This document shows, piece by piece, positions 7,713-15,159 of a DNA stretch of 23,921 nt (positions are counted from its first letter, which is position 1; each line of letters opens with the position of its first letter). A model generated the notes under the pieces. It was not told the origin of the DNA. It was given only the letters and a program-made list of their open reading frames with translations, and made no database searches. The position numbers and the translations under genes were made by a program. This stretch comes from an uncultured Johnsonella sp. (lineage in GTDB: Bacteria; Bacillota; Clostridia; Lachnospirales; Lachnospiraceae), in the NCBI GenBank assembly GCA_905373785.1, contig CAJPUK010000016.1:1-23921 (forward strand), in the 5' to 3' direction.

Positions 7713-9177
7713 TTACATCACCGCCTTCAGATTGAGCATTAGAATCCGCAAATGCTCCGTACTGCTCCTGTACTTGTTCTTCTTTTTGCTTCTTTATGCG
7801 CTCAAGCTCCTTTTTAACATCGTCAACCCAAGGATGCTGCTCTATGATAGTCTCGTCTGATAAGATGCCGACTGACTTAACACAGCTCTCTATCGCCTCA
7901 GTCTCATTGATCAGTATATCTCTGTTAAATGTGATAGTTGCTTCTTCATTTTCAAAATCACCGTATCCCATATTAGATAGATGCACTTTTACAAACCAAA
8001 GCAGATCTTCAAATGCCGCTTGTAATTCTGTCTCCATATCGTTTGCATCTAAATCTATGTCACTGTACATGCTCTGAATGTTCATCTGATTAGGATTGCC
8101 CGACATTCTATCGTCTTTAGCATCATACCCCATGCCGTTTTCTATCAAAGCTTTCTTGAATATCTCAATAATAGCCTTATAGTTATCTACATTGACCTTA
8201 ACTTCCAGCGTATCAACTCCACCTTTTTCAGAGTCATTGCTTTTAACCTTAACCGCTCCATACAGTGCAAGTTTCTGCCTAAACTCTCCCAGATCCTGCC
8301 CATCGTAATTGCGAATAACAAGAATTGTATTTCTTGCGTCCTCTTGCATATTGTTTTCAAAATCTGAAAGCATTATGTTAATGCCATCTTGCAGAGATTT
8401 GACCTTTTTGATAAGAGGTGTGCCATCATGATACTTCATTGGCACTAACGGTATCCTACCCCAGTTATAGCTCTCACTCTCAGTATTTACATAAGTACTA
8501 TATGGGGTATTATCATCGCCCCTTATAGCTTCACCATTTAGAATAAATCTATATACACCGTTCGGAGCATATACCTCAACCCTTTCCACTTCAGTCTTAG
8601 TACCGTTATATGTGTATTCGTCAGTTTTATATAATCTAACCGCCAATCTTACTCCGGTCTTTTCATCATCTTCCCAAAAAGGCAAAATCTCATATCCGGG
8701 AAATACCTTAAAGCTAAGTTGTCCTGTGATGTCGTAATTTGGGTATATCCATGCTATGCCGGTGTTTAACATATGCTTGCCCGCTTTTTTAATATTACGC
8801 ATGAATTTTTTATTAAATATCTGTTTTAAGCACTCAAGATAAATTTCGTTATCTGCACTTACTACAAACGGCTGTCCAAAAAGGTAATTAGCCTTTTGAT
8901 TAACAAGCTTAGCATACTGATTATCTATTATTCTATTGTTTGGAAGATTACTAACTTCTTGCAGTTCTCCGCCTTCTCCTATAACCATTCTTTTTCTTTT
9001 AAGGATATCCTGAACACCCTCATAATACATTGCGCCTTTCAGCTGCAATATTCTATCCGGTGATGCCTTCCATGCCATTATCTCATTTTTTAGAATGCTT
9101 ATTCCGGTTATGCCTGTTATATTCTTTTTATTGAAAAATTGGCTGATCGCCATAATTATTTTCTTTATGAAGTCCAC
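7702..9177 (-). CDS. Portal protein, SPP1 gp6-like
   Basis: A 491-residue portal protein, the ring at the capsid vertex through which DNA is pumped. A GTG start at 9177 is chosen because GGAG precedes it at good spacing; an overlapping ATG two bases upstream only opens a five-codon frame. Landmarks are the first part with AWKASPDRILQLKGAMYYEG, the section RIIDNQYAKLVNQKANYLFG that is characteristic of gp6/YqbA portals, and the middle portion with TGIAWIYPNYD and GRIPLVPMKYHDG. A helical C-terminal part (around 380-470) ends in a Lys/Gln/Glu-rich tail. It overlaps the MuF start by 11 bases, and the large terminase lies 12 bases upstream. Order and motifs agree, so confidence is high. Confidence 0.94.
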   Translation of the reverse strand: MDFIKKIIMAISQFFNKKNITGITGISILKNEIMAWKASPDRILQLKGAMYYEGVQDILKRKRMVIGEGGELQEVSNLPNNRIIDNQYAKLVNQKANYLFGQPFVVSADNEIYLECLKQIFNKKFMRNIKKAGKHMLNTGIAWIYPNYDITGQLSFKVFPGYEILPFWEDDEKTGVRLAVRLYKTDEYTYNGTKTEVERVEVYAPNGVYRFILNGEAIRGDDNTPYSTYVNTESESYNWGRIPLVPMKYHDGTPLIKKVKSLQDGINIMLSDFENNMQEDARNTILVIRNYDGQDLGEFRQKLALYGAVKVKSNDSEKGGVDTLEVKVNVDNYKAIIEIFKKALIENGMGYDAKDDRMSGNPNQMNIQSMYSDIDLDANDMETELQAAFEDLLWFVKVHLSNMGYGDFENEEATITFNRDILINETEAIESCVKSVGILSDETIIEQHPWVDDVKKELERIKKQKEEQVQEQYGAFADSNAQSEGGDVNAE

Positions 9178-9189
9178 ATTCTCACTCCT

Positions 9190-10458
9190 TTAATCAAAAC
9201 TGTATACAGAACCCATTGATATGCCTTCAAGAGCATATCTCATTGCATCCATAAGATGATCAAAATCGTCAATGGGTTTATTGATCATATTTCCTGTCTT
9301 AGTATCCTTTGCCCATGTATAGTTAGATATCTCTGTGATAAAGTTTACACATCTTGGGTGTATTATTATGTGATAGTCTTGTATAAAGTCTATTCCGTTG
9401 ATTTTACTATCGGGTCCTTTCCTTGCAGCAGTTATATGTGGTAAACCCAATATGTAAAGTCTATCAATGCTCTTTATCTCTGCACTATCTGCTCGTATTC
9501 GCTCTTTAGCGTACCCCATTCTTATAACTTCCTCCACTATAGCTTCGTTACTCATACCTTTCTTATACATCTCATCAAACACCCAAATTGTTTTACTCTT
9601 AGTATCTACAAGTCCACAAAATAAAGTACTTGGGTCATTTGTATATCCAAAGTCAAGTCCGAATACCGATTGAATAGTTGATATCTTCTTGACTTCGTTT
9701 ATATCAAAGGCTTTTTCTTCCCAATTTTCATATATTAATCCGTCTACAATTCCCCACTCTCCAAGTCCGGCAACCTGATACCTTCGTGGATTATTCTTTT
9801 TCATTGATTCAAACACCTTTAGATCTGCCTTATCAAGCCATTCATTGCAAAGATAATTTGTAGTCATTGCCAGAACTTCATCATCCAGAGTGTCGAAGAA
9901 CCTTTTCTTTATCCAGTGATGCTCATTCCATGGGTTTAATGTAATTGTTATCTGCTTAAACAGCTTTACATCATCAGGTATTGCACCTCTTATCGACTCG
10001 TCAAGCATATTAAAGTCGTTTTCATTTGATATCTCATAGGCTTCCTCCAACCATAACCAACAAAGATACCCCTGCTCTACTGTGATTGATGTGATCTTAA
10101 GTGGATCATCAAGGCCTCTGAAATAAATCTTTTGTCCAGTAGGTATGTAAGTCATCTCAAGTGGGGATTCTTTCACTTCCCAACTACTTTCGACCTTTAA
10201 CCTTTTTATTGCCCATTTAAGCTCAGTAAAGCAACTATCTTTTAAGGTTCTAAATACCTTACGAACTACAAGTAAATTTGCCTGCGAATACTTCATTAAC
10301 GCCCATATATACCATAGAGCCGTTGTTTTAGACTTTTTACTTGCACGACTACCCTTACAGACTCTATATCGACCCTTGTATCTCCAAAAGGTACCATAAC
10401 CTTTACCCACTACCTCGGGCAGTTGAATTTTAACAGCATCAGTCTTCAAGAGCATCAT
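9190..10458 (-). CDS. Terminase large subunit, PBSX (XtmB) family
   Basis: The 422-residue motor and nuclease that packages DNA. ATPase part: Walker A variant CKGSRASKKSKTT (34-46), as is usual in this family instead of GxxGxGKS; Walker B with acidic pair LCWLWLEEA (132-140); coupling motif TLNPWNE (173-179). The nuclease part is RNase H-like: GLDFGYTNDPS with Asp269, RADSAE with Asp324, and DDFDHLMDAMRY with Asp404, the three acidic residues expected for metal binding. Length is normal. It overlaps the small subunit by 20 bases and is followed by the portal gene. PBSX-type terminases suggest headful-like packaging, though no pac site can be recognised here. Confidence 0.96.
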   Translation of the reverse strand: MMLLKTDAVKIQLPEVVGKGYGTFWRYKGRYRVCKGSRASKKSKTTALWYIWALMKYSQANLLVVRKVFRTLKDSCFTELKWAIKRLKVESSWEVKESPLEMTYIPTGQKIYFRGLDDPLKITSITVEQGYLCWLWLEEAYEISNENDFNMLDESIRGAIPDDVKLFKQITITLNPWNEHHWIKKRFFDTLDDEVLAMTTNYLCNEWLDKADLKVFESMKKNNPRRYQVAGLGEWGIVDGLIYENWEEKAFDINEVKKISTIQSVFGLDFGYTNDPSTLFCGLVDTKSKTIWVFDEMYKKGMSNEAIVEEVIRMGYAKERIRADSAEIKSIDRLYILGLPHITAARKGPDSKINGIDFIQDYHIIIHPRCVNFITEISNYTWAKDTKTGNMINKPIDDFDHLMDAMRYALEGISMGSVYSFD

Positions 10459-10885
10459 CTCCGGATATAATTACTGGCACATTAGCAGTAACATCTAACT
10501 TGTCTTTAAATAATCCCATTCGCTTACCGAGTAGCTCCGCAGCTTTAAGCCTTTCCTTTTCATCAGGGGCTTTCTGCATAGGCTTTGCCTTGCTTACTCC
10601 CTCGCCTTGCCCCTCTATTACAACTACTTCTGAGCTGCTTTCACCTCTAAGGACTGAGGTAAGGTACTCTAGTACTTCTTGCTGATTGGCAATCTTTTTA
10701 TCAGATAATTCCTTTAATCGTTCGTCTATATAGGTTTTGATATTAGGTTTTATTAGGTTTTCAACTCCTATAACATTTGCAGTCTTCTTACTGTAACCTG
10801 CTTTTATTGCTGCCTCTGTAGCATTTCCGCTGATAATATATTCATCAGCAAATCTTTGTTGTTTTATTGTTAATTTCAATATCAT
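10439..10885 (-). CDS. Terminase small subunit, XtmA/Terminase_2-like
   Basis: A 148-residue DNA-recognition subunit of the packaging terminase. It starts with KLTIKQQRFADEYIISGNAT, the canonical opening of this family, and continues directly into the helix-turn-helix EAAIKAGYSKKTANVIGVEN (residues about 25-45), which binds the packaging site. A following helix IKTYIDERLKEL leads to the oligomerisation part. The C-terminal third is Gly/Glu/Lys-rich and carries the tail that contacts the large subunit. AAGGAG lies upstream of the ATG. The stop lies inside the large subunit gene, as in most relatives. A terminator stands directly upstream, so transcription must either pass it or begin close to the gene; I could not see a clear promoter. 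Confidence 0.94.
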   Translation of the reverse strand: MILKLTIKQQRFADEYIISGNATEAAIKAGYSKKTANVIGVENLIKPNIKTYIDERLKELSDKKIANQQEVLEYLTSVLRGESSSEVVVIEGQGEGVSKAKPMQKAPDEKERLKAAELLGKRMGLFKDKLDVTANVPVIISGDDALED

Positions 10886-10911
10886 CAGCTCCTTTCTTAA
10901 AATTTACAAAC

Positions 10912-10941
10912 AAAAAAGACAGCCTGCTGACTGCCTTCTTT
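10912..10941 (-). terminator. Rho-independent terminator between homing-endonuclease-like gene and small terminase
   Basis: Minus-strand stem AAAGAAGGCAG / CTGTCTTTTTT (11 pairs with two G-T wobbles) around an 8-base loop, ending in six Ts. It would end transcripts of the gene at 10995-11639 and is roughly symmetric, so it may also act on the plus strand. Confidence 0.75.
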
Positions 10942-10994
10942 GTGCCCGAAGTATTGATATATCTGTAAGGAGGTTTTATGAAAAAGCATACTTG

Positions 10995-11639
10995 CTATTT
11001 TAAAACTTCTCTGAAATAACTTGCAATTTTTATCATGTCTTTCATAATGTAATCGGTTGCAATGTGTAAAACCTTCCAGTCTTGTCCCAAGTTGTTCTTT
11101 ATGGCAAAATCTTTAATAATTTCTCTATCTTTGTTGCTGTGAAATATCTTGCTATCTACTTCGATAACAGTTTTAATATCAGGAATAACGAAATCAAGTC
11201 TATAACTTGCTAGTTTTTGCTGCGGTATGATTCTATACCCTTGGTGCAGAAGTTCTATGGCTACGAAAATTTCTGGAATACTATCATATAATTCACATCT
11301 AGTTTTTGCAGCCTTTATTGCTCTAGAATATTCTTCTATATCTTTCCGCTTTAAAAACATCTTTTGAACTGCTTTGTCAAACTTTCTCTCTGCTCTAGTT
11401 TGTGGGTTCAATTCGTCTAATAATCTTTCTGTTAATTCTTTTTCTAGCGATTTCCATTTTTCTTTTTCGACCAACTTACAATAATCACATTTATATACAT
11501 TTTTAATACTAAATGCACGCCTAAATACCGGCTTCCTACACACTGAACATGGAATTTTATACATTTTTCTACCGAATGCATCTCTCCCACGTATTACATC
11601 AAGTCCTAAATAATTTTCAATTTCTGCTTTAAAAATCAC
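10995..11639 (-). CDS. Probable free-standing EDxHD (Vsr-like) homing endonuclease
   Basis: A 214-residue protein with a GTG start at 11639 and its own strong promoter. An N-terminal zinc ribbon is visible: CSVC (31-34) and CDYC (51-54). A charged linker (60-115) follows. The C-terminal domain resembles Vsr/DUF559-type endonucleases: SIPEIFVAIELL with Glu123, YRLDFVIPD with Asp149, then VIEVDSKIFHSNKDRE with His167 and Asp171, and a later DWKVLHI strand. The order Glu-Asp-His-Asp fits the EDxHD group of phage homing enzymes (I-Bth0305I type). Such enzymes cut a relative lacking the gene and so spread by repair. The gene sits between regulator and terminase genes, a common place for them, and is framed by promoter and terminator. 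A Vsr-like repair nuclease is the alternative, but the zinc ribbon argues for a mobile enzyme. Confidence 0.75.
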   Translation of the reverse strand: MIFKAEIENYLGLDVIRGRDAFGRKMYKIPCSVCRKPVFRRAFSIKNVYKCDYCKLVEKEKWKSLEKELTERLLDELNPQTRAERKFDKAVQKMFLKRKDIEEYSRAIKAAKTRCELYDSIPEIFVAIELLHQGYRIIPQQKLASYRLDFVIPDIKTVIEVDSKIFHSNKDREIIKDFAIKNNLGQDWKVLHIATDYIMKDMIKIASYFREVLK

Positions 11640-11665
11640 CGTACCTACACCTTTCCATAATATTA

Positions 11666-11695
11666 ATTATACTACATATAGTGGTTCATTGTCAA
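11666..11695 (-). promoter_or_regulatory. Sigma-A-type promoter of the homing-endonuclease-like gene
   Basis: Minus strand TTGACA (11695-11690) and TATAAT (11671-11666) with an 18-base spacer, both perfect consensus. The start site would be near 11659, about 20 bases before the GTG. The -35 box overlaps the stop codon of the previous gene. The spacer begins ATGAACCAC, which also occurs in the hairpin before the scaffold gene. Confidence 0.82.
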
Positions 11696-12108
11696 GCATG
11701 TGTGCTATATATAGTATTAAAACGTTTTTCTGCCCTTTTCAATAAACTCCTCACACCGTCAACACCTAATCCTGTAGAATCAGATAACCAACTTAAACTT
11801 TTAAATTTTATGTACCTTTCTTTTAATGCCCACTTGTACCTTTCATTCACTAACTTATCAATTAATTGTCCTGCTTCTTCTCTTAATTCTACAAGCTTAT
11901 CTATATCTTTGTTTATTGTTTCTTCAATCTCAACAAGCCTTACTGCTACATCGCTTATTTTATCTGCTGAACTGCTTGTTTGTACTTTTTCTGATAATCC
12001 TATTGTAGTTTTTTCCGCTATTGCCCTTATTTGTTCTCGTTCAAGCAACTTAGCATTTATGCGGTTGTCTAAATACTTAAGCTGCCGTAGGTACTCTTTA
12101 GCTGTCAT
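11692..12108 (-). CDS. DUF1492/ArpU-like late transcription regulator with sigma-factor-type HTH
   Basis: A 138-residue protein composed of two long helices (residues about 5-35 and 55-90, Arg/Glu/Leu-rich, coiled-coil-like) followed by a helix-turn-helix near the end: KERYIKFKSLSWLSDSTGLG then VDGVRSLLKRAEKRF. The second half resembles sigma region 4, the part that reads -35 boxes. This is the layout of DUF1492/ArpU proteins, which commonly stand just before the terminase genes and switch on late transcription. The position here fits that role. A 10-codon frame at 12105-12137 with AAAGGAG ends in TGA overlapping the ATG, so starts may be coupled. Family is clear; the regulated promoter was not found in the window. 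Confidence 0.82.
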   Translation of the reverse strand: MTAKEYLRQLKYLDNRINAKLLEREQIRAIAEKTTIGLSEKVQTSSSADKISDVAVRLVEIEETINKDIDKLVELREEAGQLIDKLVNERYKWALKERYIKFKSLSWLSDSTGLGVDGVRSLLKRAEKRFNTIYSTHA

Positions 12109-12157
12109 TTGAATATGCTCCTTTTTTTAATAGTCATCCAGCTCGACTCCTTTCTGT

Positions 12158-12469
12158 TTACTTTAACAATTCATTCAGTTTTTCATATTCCTTGGAAATT
12201 GAGTTTTTGCGACTTTGTATTTCCTTTTTGAATTTTTCTTTTATAAATCCTATTACCTCTTCATGCATATTTAAGGGTATAACAGCTTCTGTAGCTCCCT
12301 CTCCTTCAATACTTCCATAAACTTTTATCCAGAACGGCTCCATAGCATTCAGCTTTTCCAGTTCACTTCCTATCTGCTCAATAAATTCGTTATACATGGC
12401 TATGTTTTCCATACACTCTTGCACATTTACAACCTTTGCCATTAATTCGACCTGTTCTTTCTCTGTCAT
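12158..12469 (-). CDS. Hypothetical phage protein with coiled-coil ends
   Basis: A 103-residue protein I do not recognise. It has a long N-terminal helix (EQVELMAKVVNVQECMENIA), a short beta-like middle (PFWIKVYGSIEGEGATEAVI) and a C-terminal charged helix with KEFKK-like repeats ending YEKLNELLK. A GGAGG ribosome binding site lies eight bases upstream, and the gene is two bases from its upstream neighbour, so it belongs to the same message as the methylase-like and regulator genes. Similar small proteins are often annotated as hypothetical in clostridial prophages. No metal, membrane or enzymatic motif is visible. Confidence 0.65.
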   Translation of the reverse strand: MTEKEQVELMAKVVNVQECMENIAMYNEFIEQIGSELEKLNAMEPFWIKVYGSIEGEGATEAVIPLNMHEEVIGFIKEKFKKEIQSRKNSISKEYEKLNELLK

Positions 12470-12471
12470 CT

Positions 12472-12624
12472 TTACTCCTCCACCTTGTCATAACCGTAAT
12501 CAATAAAACTGGCGACATAACTATAAATTTCTTCATTCATTTCTTCTTCGTTTTCAAAATCCTTCTCGTCCAATTCAAGCACATCTTCAAAGTTTATATA
12601 AGCGGTCACTCTATATTTTGCCAT
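12472..12624 (-). CDS. Small hypothetical acidic phage protein
   Basis: A 50-residue protein starting MAKYRVTAYINFEDVLELDE. A start further upstream at 12666 is possible in the frame, but that would overlap the methylase-like gene, and its N-terminal extension is unlike the rest; the start at 12624 has an AGG-rich stretch upstream. It is strongly acidic (FENEEEMNEEIYSY), alpha-beta in character, and ends FIDYGYDKVEE. Similar short acidic proteins with the beginning KYRVTAYINFE are frequent among phages of Clostridia. No function is known to me. Confidence 0.65.
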   Translation of the reverse strand: MAKYRVTAYINFEDVLELDEKDFENEEEMNEEIYSYVASFIDYGYDKVEE

Positions 12625-12650
12625 TATATTACCTGCCTTTCTTCTCCATC

Positions 12651-13343
12651 TTAAAATATCCCCCACTGTTCCGCCATTGCCTTGGCTATTCCCCTAAATG
12701 TCTTGCTCCTTACTGTTGATTTATTCTTTTGCCCTTGCACCTCATGCCAGCAACCGGCTTTACCGTTTGACCATCTACCATATATCTTTGCATTGTCGGG
12801 TTTCGGCAGGTCATTGGTTCTTAGGGGTTCAAGACCTTTAAGCCAAAGACAAGTTCTTTTCGTTACATAGCTTTCTTTATCATCCTCAGACTCTGCGAAT
12901 TGATATGGCTCAATAATTTGATCGGGTTTTCTGTATACAGTATTCATTACCCCAACTGGATTTTCTATCGCCACCTTGTCGCAATTTACATTTGCGAATC
13001 TCATAAAGAACTCTTGCGCCTGTATCCTCTTTTTTGTCCTTGCGTTGATTTGCTCAAGTGTAGCACCCTTTAAGCTGTGACTTCTTGTCGCTGCATTACT
13101 GAGATATGTGCAAGGTGGGTGCGCAATTATCAAATCCCACTTGTCTACTGTATGATACTTGCCATCTTGTGTGAAAAAAGATACACTATGATACTCAAGT
13201 ATTTTTAATACATCTTTTTGTATATGCCATTCTGGATATCCACCATAAGACAGCTCTATATCACAGCTATATGCTTCATGACCCAATAACCTAAACTCTT
13301 TACAGACAGTTTGGCTACATTCGCAAGCTATTAAAACTTTCAT
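12651..13343 (-). CDS. Compact DNA cytosine methyltransferase-like protein
   Basis: A 230-residue Rossmann-type methyltransferase-like protein. MKVLIACECSQTV (1-13) is the S-adenosylmethionine-binding start, YSCDIE (25-30) the next acidic strand, DLIIAHPPCTYLSNA (70-84) carries the Pro-Cys nucleophile motif of C5-cytosine methyltransferases (Cys78), and AIENPVG (125-131) stands for the ENV motif. Canonical enzymes exceed 300 residues and hold a separate target-recognition domain; here nothing obvious fills that role, so specificity is unknown. Such short proteins are common in phages and may modify phage DNA to escape host nucleases or act on nucleotides. Its start overlaps the helix-hairpin-helix gene by four bases (ATGA). 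Confidence 0.8.
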   Translation of the reverse strand: MKVLIACECSQTVCKEFRLLGHEAYSCDIELSYGGYPEWHIQKDVLKILEYHSVSFFTQDGKYHTVDKWDLIIAHPPCTYLSNAATRSHSLKGATLEQINARTKKRIQAQEFFMRFANVNCDKVAIENPVGVMNTVYRKPDQIIEPYQFAESEDDKESYVTKRTCLWLKGLEPLRTNDLPKPDNAKIYGRWSNGKAGCWHEVQGQKNKSTVRSKTFRGIAKAMAEQWGIF

Positions 13344-13579
13344 TCTGTTATCTCCTTTTCAATAGCCGCAATTACATCCGTAGCTTTCTTCTCTCCTATA
13401 CCTTTGACATTTAATAATATCTTTTTAACTAAGCTGAGATCTAAGCTGGGTACAGATGCCTGCCCATCTTCAAATCCGATATCATACATTTTTTTAGCCC
13501 ATGACATCATCTGATTATGGTCCATCTTTTTTATATTCAAGTATTCCTTCCTATTCAGTTCAAATTTCTTTTTAGCCAT
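13340..13579 (-). CDS. Small helix-hairpin-helix protein
   Basis: A 79-residue protein whose C-terminal half is a helix-hairpin-helix: LSLVKKILLNVKGIGEKKAT with the Gly-Ile-Gly turn, then DVIAAIEKEI. This motif contacts the DNA backbone without sequence specificity. The N-terminal half is basic and helical (KFELNRKEYLNIKKMDHNQM). The gene is preceded by AGGAGG and its stop overlaps the start of the methyltransferase-like gene, so the two products may work together; a DNA-binding partner could supply what the compact methyltransferase lacks. That link is inference from overlap alone. Confidence 0.72.
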   Translation of the reverse strand: MAKKKFELNRKEYLNIKKMDHNQMMSWAKKMYDIGFEDGQASVPSLDLSLVKKILLNVKGIGEKKATDVIAAIEKEITE

Positions 13580-13587
13580 GCTTCCTC

Positions 13588-13944
13588 CTAAAATAAATTT
13601 AATTGTGTATCATCATATTCAGTTTTTTTATTTGTTAGTTTCATCTGATAGTCTATTTTCAGCCTTTTCACACGCTTTTTATCGTTATAATTTGCCATAT
13701 AGTTATTATCCACTGGCGGTGGTGTAGGTATGTAATATTCTTCCGGAAGTGGAATACATTCTTTTGAGCATATTTCATTTATACACCTTTTGTAATAAAT
13801 AATATGGTTTCTTGCTAGGTTCATATTAGAGCCATCAGCCCATTGAGGATCTGTGCAGCCATTGTCATTTATATATTTCCAACGCTCAACTCTTTCTAGT
13901 AGTGCCTCAGTATAAGATTTAAGGTCTGATTTATATTTTTTCAT
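13588..13944 (-). CDS. Hypothetical phage protein ending in a sliding-clamp-binding motif
   Basis: A 118-residue protein starting MKKYKSDLKSYTEALLERVE. The start at 13944 has AAGGAGG seven bases upstream; a start further upstream would run into the Dam gene. The middle has two helices (NARNHIIYYKRCINEI-like) and a Pro-rich stretch IPTPPPVDNNY, then a basic segment, and it ends exactly in QLNLF. That pentapeptide matches the consensus by which proteins dock on the beta sliding clamp (QL[SD]LF). The Dam product encoded just before it ends QLCLF. No catalytic domain is evident. Such a short, conserved phage protein could be a clamp-recruited accessory factor; this is inference. Confidence 0.68.
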   Translation of the reverse strand: MKKYKSDLKSYTEALLERVERWKYINDNGCTDPQWADGSNMNLARNHIIYYKRCINEICSKECIPLPEEYYIPTPPPVDNNYMANYNDKKRVKRLKIDYQMKLTNKKTEYDDTQLNLF

Positions 13945-13954
13945 AGCCACCTCC

Positions 13955-14755
13955 TTAAAATAGACATAACTGTTTGTCACAATCATAGTTCATCCATATC
14001 ACTTCTTTTGCTTTCCTCATACTTTGCGTTAGGCTATAACCTGTTTTTTTCCTCCAATTCCGCAACGCATCATTGTATAGACCTGACTCATAGCCGCTTA
14101 TTATAATCTTACTTTTGCTCTCAAGTACGGTATTAAGCAAGTCTTCATGGTCTTTATTGCTCATCTCAAAATTGTATTGCTTCGTACTTCTTGTTTCCAA
14201 TACATACGGAGGATCACAATATATCAGACACTTAGGATTGTTAAACCTTCTTATAACTTCTATTGCTGGCCGCTGTTCAATCTGTACTTCTTTAAGTCTT
14301 GCTGCAGCTTTCATGATAAGGTCGGGGATTTTGTTCCAAGATTGCAATGCATACGCTCTTTCTCGTCCTTGCACATCGTTCTTCCATCCTACCTTTGAGT
14401 TACAGCGAAAACCATGACTCATGTTTATCTTGATACAAAACTTTAAGGCTCTATCAAGCTTTGTATCGGTTGTTTTGTATGGCTGCCTATATACATTTTC
14501 ATACACCGCCCTCGCATATGGCGTCATATGAATTTTAGCGGCCAGCTCCTCTGGCATATCTCTTACCACTTCAAAAAAATTAACTACCTCTCCATCTAAA
14601 TCGTTAATTGTTTCGATATTTGATTGAGGCTTATTAAAGAATACCGCACCACTTCCAAAGAATGGCTCTATGTAACTGTGATGTGTGGGCATATTCTCTA
14701 TTATCCAATCAGCAATTCTCCACTTTGCCCCGGGATATTTTAATATTGCATTCAA
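13955..14755 (-). CDS. dam: DNA adenine N6-methyltransferase, Dam/D12 class
   Basis: A 266-residue D12-class N6-adenine methyltransferase, close in size to E. coli Dam (278). Motifs in the expected order: KYPGAK (6-11), which binds AdoMet, EPFFGSGAVFF (30-40), NDLDGEVVNFF (51-61) and the catalytic DPPY (181-184). The residues between about 60 and 165 form the target-recognition helices; GATC specificity is probable but cannot be proven by eye. It would mark phage DNA in the host pattern or protect it from restriction. The last five residues are QLCLF, a clamp-binding-type ending. The gene lies between the RusA gene and the small QLNLF gene, within the replication operon. Confidence 0.93.
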   Translation of the reverse strand: MNAILKYPGAKWRIADWIIENMPTHHSYIEPFFGSGAVFFNKPQSNIETINDLDGEVVNFFEVVRDMPEELAAKIHMTPYARAVYENVYRQPYKTTDTKLDRALKFCIKINMSHGFRCNSKVGWKNDVQGRERAYALQSWNKIPDLIMKAAARLKEVQIEQRPAIEVIRRFNNPKCLIYCDPPYVLETRSTKQYNFEMSNKDHEDLLNTVLESKSKIIISGYESGLYNDALRNWRKKTGYSLTQSMRKAKEVIWMNYDCDKQLCLF

Positions 14756-14778
14756 ATTATTCTCCTTATATTTTTTAT

Positions 14779-15159
14779 TTAATCATCACCTTGACTTTCA
14801 AAAACCCACACAAGCACCCTTGGATCATCTTTATCAACGTCGAAACGATCCTTAAAGCCCTCCACATTTCTCCAACCGTCATTTTTGATAAGTCCGGTTT
14901 CAATCATTGCGTCAAGTATGTACTTCTTAGCACTTGCTATGTTGTCTTTATCCCTTCTTTTATTCTTTTCATACCAGTAAAAATTTATTCCTACCGGTTC
15001 TCTGCATTTGCAGCCCTTAAGCCCCTCTTCATATATAGCCGCCTTGACCATATCCATGTTTTTTCTCTTAAGCTTGTTTCCTGTTGCCCAGCATTTTCTG
15101 TTTGCAGCAATAAGTTCGTTGAGTCCTGCAAGGCTGCCTTTTATTGTAAAGCTAATCAT
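14779..15159 (-). CDS. RusA-family Holliday junction resolvase
   Basis: A 126-residue protein of the RusA family, the dimeric endonuclease that cuts four-way junctions formed in phage recombination and replication. Residues RRDKDNIASAKKYILDAM (68-85) hold the acidic residues Asp70, Asp72 and Asp83 that bind the metal, and GLIKNDGW (89-96) follows with Asp94. The short N-terminus MISFTIKGSLAGLNELIAAN, with an Asn-rich first loop, is also typical. Its first eight bases overlap the end of the G39P-like gene, and the context of initiator, loader and recombinase genes agrees. E. coli RusA has 120 residues, so length is normal. Confidence 0.9.
   Translation of the reverse strand: MISFTIKGSLAGLNELIAANRKCWATGNKLKRKNMDMVKAAIYEEGLKGCKCREPVGINFYWYEKNKRRDKDNIASAKKYILDAMIETGLIKNDGWRNVEGFKDRFDVDKDDPRVLVWVFESQGDD

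Noticed and set aside
10978..11019. Plus-strand 13-codon frame MKKHTCYFKTSLK with AAGGAGG and ATG at good spacing
   Set aside because: No plus-strand promoter is visible, the frame is antisense to the end of the endonuclease-like gene, and a short frame after a chance AGGAGG is not convincing.
11681..12112. Plus-strand frame of 143 codons opposite the late regulator
   Set aside because: It mirrors the DUF1492-like gene, begins without a ribosome binding site, and has a product rich in Ser/Leu/Cys typical of an antisense frame.
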